Positions 7,285 to 9,424 of a DNA stretch of 9,424 bases are shown one piece after another. The notes under the pieces were generated by a model. The model did no database searches. It worked only from the letters and a program-made list of their open reading frames with translations, and was not told the DNA's origin. Numbering within the stretch: the stretch's first letter is position 1; each line of letters starts with the position of its first letter. Both the position numbers and the translations under genes were made by a program. This DNA is from Chitinophagales bacterium (lineage in GTDB: Bacteria > Bacteroidota > Bacteroidia > Chitinophagales > Chitinophagaceae). The stretch covers positions 1-9,424 of the forward strand of contig JAAFHG010000120.1 of assembly GCA_013297585.1 (NCBI GenBank), in the 5' to 3' direction.

Positions 7285-9363
7285 TTATTTATTTACATCC
7301 AACATATCCATAGAAAGCAAATATTTCAAGTCGTATACTGGTCGTTCAAGTTCGTATGGTATAGGCATTTTACTATATTGCTGAAAGTACAATAAGCAGC
7401 CATCTTTATAAACCTGTGCATCTTTTTCCTGCCTTTTTAGTTTACGTTGTACCTCTAAAAATGTGTTTTTATCTACATAACGCTCTAAAGCATCCCAATC
7501 TTTTTGAAACTCACGCACCTGTTTTACACCACTATCATACTTATAGCATAATTCATCCCATAAGGTTTTGCCATTTCTCATTTTGTAATCCCATGCAACA
7601 TGATGAAACCACAACAAGTAAACTTCTGGGCAAGTGTTTACATCGTTTAAAGTTGCTGCTAATGCTGGATGATATTGGTCGGCAGCATCGGTGCCAGATT
7701 TAGTTCTATTAAAACCAATACCATTTGCAGCCGCTTGGTGATAGTAAGGAGGCGTCCAATCTACCCGTAAGTTTTTAGGTGCATACCAAGGCCCTGGCCC
7801 ATAATGGTGGTTGCCTGCGAAAATGTGGTGTAAGCCCAATGGCATTGAATAATTAACCGCAGCTTCATGACTTTCCAACATAATTTTTTTTGCAGGAACT
7901 AAAAAATTGCGCTGCCATTCGCTTACCGCAAGTGGATTATTTTTATCAGAAATATTGCTAGAAAATGTTTGCTGCAACCATTCATTTGCAATTTGCTCGC
8001 TGGTTAAATTATTGTTCCATGCTAGTCTGCCAAAGGCATACCAATTTGCTTGCGCAAATGGATGACCACACCAATTACTATCTAACCCAACATTTGCAAC
8101 GCCTGCAATGGCTGTATTTTTTTGGTTGTAAATGCTACCATCGGTAGTACGTGCCACTGTGCTGCCTTTACCTTCTTGATAGGTATCTGCTTTTAAAAAT
8201 TCTTCCCACAAACTAGATAAAAACACCAATTGTTCTGAATGACCAAGGTATTCCTGTGTAACTTGAACTTCTGCCATTAGCGGTGTTTGTTTCATGGCGC
8301 CAAATAATGGGCTAAAGGGTTCTCTTGGCTGAAAATCAATTGGACCATTTTTAACTTGCACAATTACATTATCTCTAAACTTTCCATCAAGTGGTAAAAA
8401 CTCGTTATAGGCTTGTTTTGCTCGGTCTTTATCGTTAGGATTGTACACAAAAGCACGCCACATTACCAGCCCATTGTAAGGTTTTACGATATCGGCTAAC
8501 ATATTAGCGCCATCAGCATGTGTACGACCAAAATCTTGTGGGCCAGGTTGTCCTTCACTATTGGCCTTTACTAAAAAGCCACCAAAATCTGGTACTAAAG
8601 CATAAATTTCTTTGGTTTTAGTTTTCCACCATTCAATCACATTTGCATCTAAAGGATCAGAGGTTTTTAAGCCACCTAACCGAACTGGTGAAGAAAAATT
8701 GACAGACAAATAGGATTTTATACCATACGTACGCAACACATCTGCAATGGCTTTTAAGCGTTGCAAATTATCTGCACTGAGTATTTGTGGCGAAGCATTA
8801 ACATTATTTAATACGCTACCATTAACGCCAATAGAGGCATTTGCCCTAGCATATTCTAGCCACAGTTTTTTATCGTTATCTGTAATGGTTGTGTTTTTAT
8901 CACCTTTCCAAAAAATTGAATTTCCTGCATAACCACGTTCAATACTGCCATCTAAATTATCCCAATGGTTTAAAATTCGCTGCTGATAAGAAGGATTGAC
9001 TATTTCGCCATTATTCACCAACTGCCCCGTTTGTTGACGACGCAATAGTTCGTACGCACCATATAAAATGCCCATGTCGTTATTGGCTTGAATGCTATTT
9101 GCAGTGAGTTTAAAGCCATCATCTTTAACTGCAACATCTGGCTTTACCAAGAGCGTTACCGTTGCATTTGCTTTACCAGCCCAGTTTTGTTGTAACTCCT
9201 GTATGGCTACATTTACGAATGCACCTTTTTTGGCTGCCACAACATTTACTGATACAGGGGTTACTTTTTTCAACCATAAATCATGGTCACCTTGTGCTTT
9301 AGTAAATAATGACAACTGACATAAGCCAATAAGTACGAAAATTTGAGCAACTGTTTTTTTCAT
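7285..9363 (-). CDS. GH67 alpha-glucuronidase (exo-acting on xylo-oligosaccharide ends)
   Basis: GH67 enzymes (often named AguA) are inverting alpha-glucuronidases that release (4-O-methyl)-D-glucuronic acid from the non-reducing-end xylose of short aldouronic acids. I chose ATG at 9363 (692 residues, normal family length); the frame opens earlier only at a TTG at 9390, which would put charged and bulky residues before the signal peptide. Residues 1-24 are a signal peptide ending TKAQ, suggesting a periplasmic location. An N-terminal alpha/beta domain spans about 25-125, then the barrel starts with RILNHWDNLDGSIERGYAG (129-147). The catalytic set known from Cellvibrio GlcA67A is present: the acid Glu270 in VKANSEGQPGP, and the activating pair Asp343 in KNGPIDFQPREP and Glu371 in VTQEYLG. 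The helical C-terminal region keeps GLHHIFAGNHHYGPGPW, YYHQAAANGIGFNRT and LLWFHHVAWDY. It is the most upstream gene in view and may lead the operon. Confidence 0.96.
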   Translation of the reverse strand: MKKTVAQIFVLIGLCQLSLFTKAQGDHDLWLKKVTPVSVNVVAAKKGAFVNVAIQELQQNWAGKANATVTLLVKPDVAVKDDGFKLTANSIQANNDMGILYGAYELLRRQQTGQLVNNGEIVNPSYQQRILNHWDNLDGSIERGYAGNSIFWKGDKNTTITDNDKKLWLEYARANASIGVNGSVLNNVNASPQILSADNLQRLKAIADVLRTYGIKSYLSVNFSSPVRLGGLKTSDPLDANVIEWWKTKTKEIYALVPDFGGFLVKANSEGQPGPQDFGRTHADGANMLADIVKPYNGLVMWRAFVYNPNDKDRAKQAYNEFLPLDGKFRDNVIVQVKNGPIDFQPREPFSPLFGAMKQTPLMAEVQVTQEYLGHSEQLVFLSSLWEEFLKADTYQEGKGSTVARTTDGSIYNQKNTAIAGVANVGLDSNWCGHPFAQANWYAFGRLAWNNNLTSEQIANEWLQQTFSSNISDKNNPLAVSEWQRNFLVPAKKIMLESHEAAVNYSMPLGLHHIFAGNHHYGPGPWYAPKNLRVDWTPPYYHQAAANGIGFNRTKSGTDAADQYHPALAATLNDVNTCPEVYLLWFHHVAWDYKMRNGKTLWDELCYKYDSGVKQVREFQKDWDALERYVDKNTFLEVQRKLKRQEKDAQVYKDGCLLYFQQYSKMPIPYELERPVYDLKYLLSMDMLDVNK

Positions 9364-9424
9364 CTTATATAATAATTTTAGGTATTTCAATCTAGTTTAT
9401 GTTCTAAGTAAACAATTTTTTTTA

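Noticed and set aside
9364..9416. Possible promoter for GH67: TTG (minus strand, 9413-9415) and TAGATTGA (9387-9394), 18 bases apart
   Set aside because: The -7-like box matches the Bacteroidota consensus TAnnTTTG at only four of six fixed positions. In such AT-rich DNA that is too weak to annotate.

Overview
The window is an AT-rich stretch from a member of the Bacteroidota. The evidence is one-directional arrays of secreted glycoside hydrolases, signal peptides ending in Ala-Gln or Ser-Gln just before the mature protein, A/T-rich leaders with no Shine-Dalgarno sequence, and GH43-CBM6, GH67 and GH115 protein types common in that phylum. A Chitinophagaceae- or Sphingobacteriia-like source is plausible but cannot be fixed from this window.

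All genes lie on the minus strand, so transcription runs from high to low coordinates. The order is: GH67 alpha-glucuronidase (9363-7285), a 120-base gap, intact GH43-CBM6 enzyme (7164-5818), a 37-base gap, GH29 alpha-L-fucosidase-type enzyme (5780-4005), a broken GH43-CBM6 remnant (4002-3314), a 32-base gap, a second intact GH43-CBM6 enzyme (3281-1920), a 267-base gap, and the N-terminal 550 residues of a GH115 alpha-glucuronidase that runs off the left edge (1652-1). The GH115 gene is open at the window edge but is unmistakable on translation. The plus strand carries no convincing gene.

Together the genes form the debranching half of a glucurono(arabino)xylan utilisation locus. GH115 removes (4-O-methyl)glucuronic acid from internal positions of xylan. 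GH67 removes it from the non-reducing ends of short oligosaccharides. The GH43 enzymes are expected to remove arabinofuranose and/or xylose. The GH29 enzyme would remove a terminal L-fucose-like sugar, possibly L-galactose in complex xylans. Each of the five proteins whose N-terminus is present starts with an export signal. No SusC/SusD pair, backbone xylanase, regulator or monosaccharide-catabolism gene is in view, so the locus probably continues on one or both sides.

The main irregularity is the middle GH43 gene. Its 5' part, encoding all three catalytic carboxylates, is gone. The remainder begins two bases after the GH29 stop codon, and a one-base frameshift separates the rest of the catalytic domain from an otherwise well-preserved CBM6. 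The rest is a coherent but recognisable xylan cluster; I do not see a clearly new type of system.
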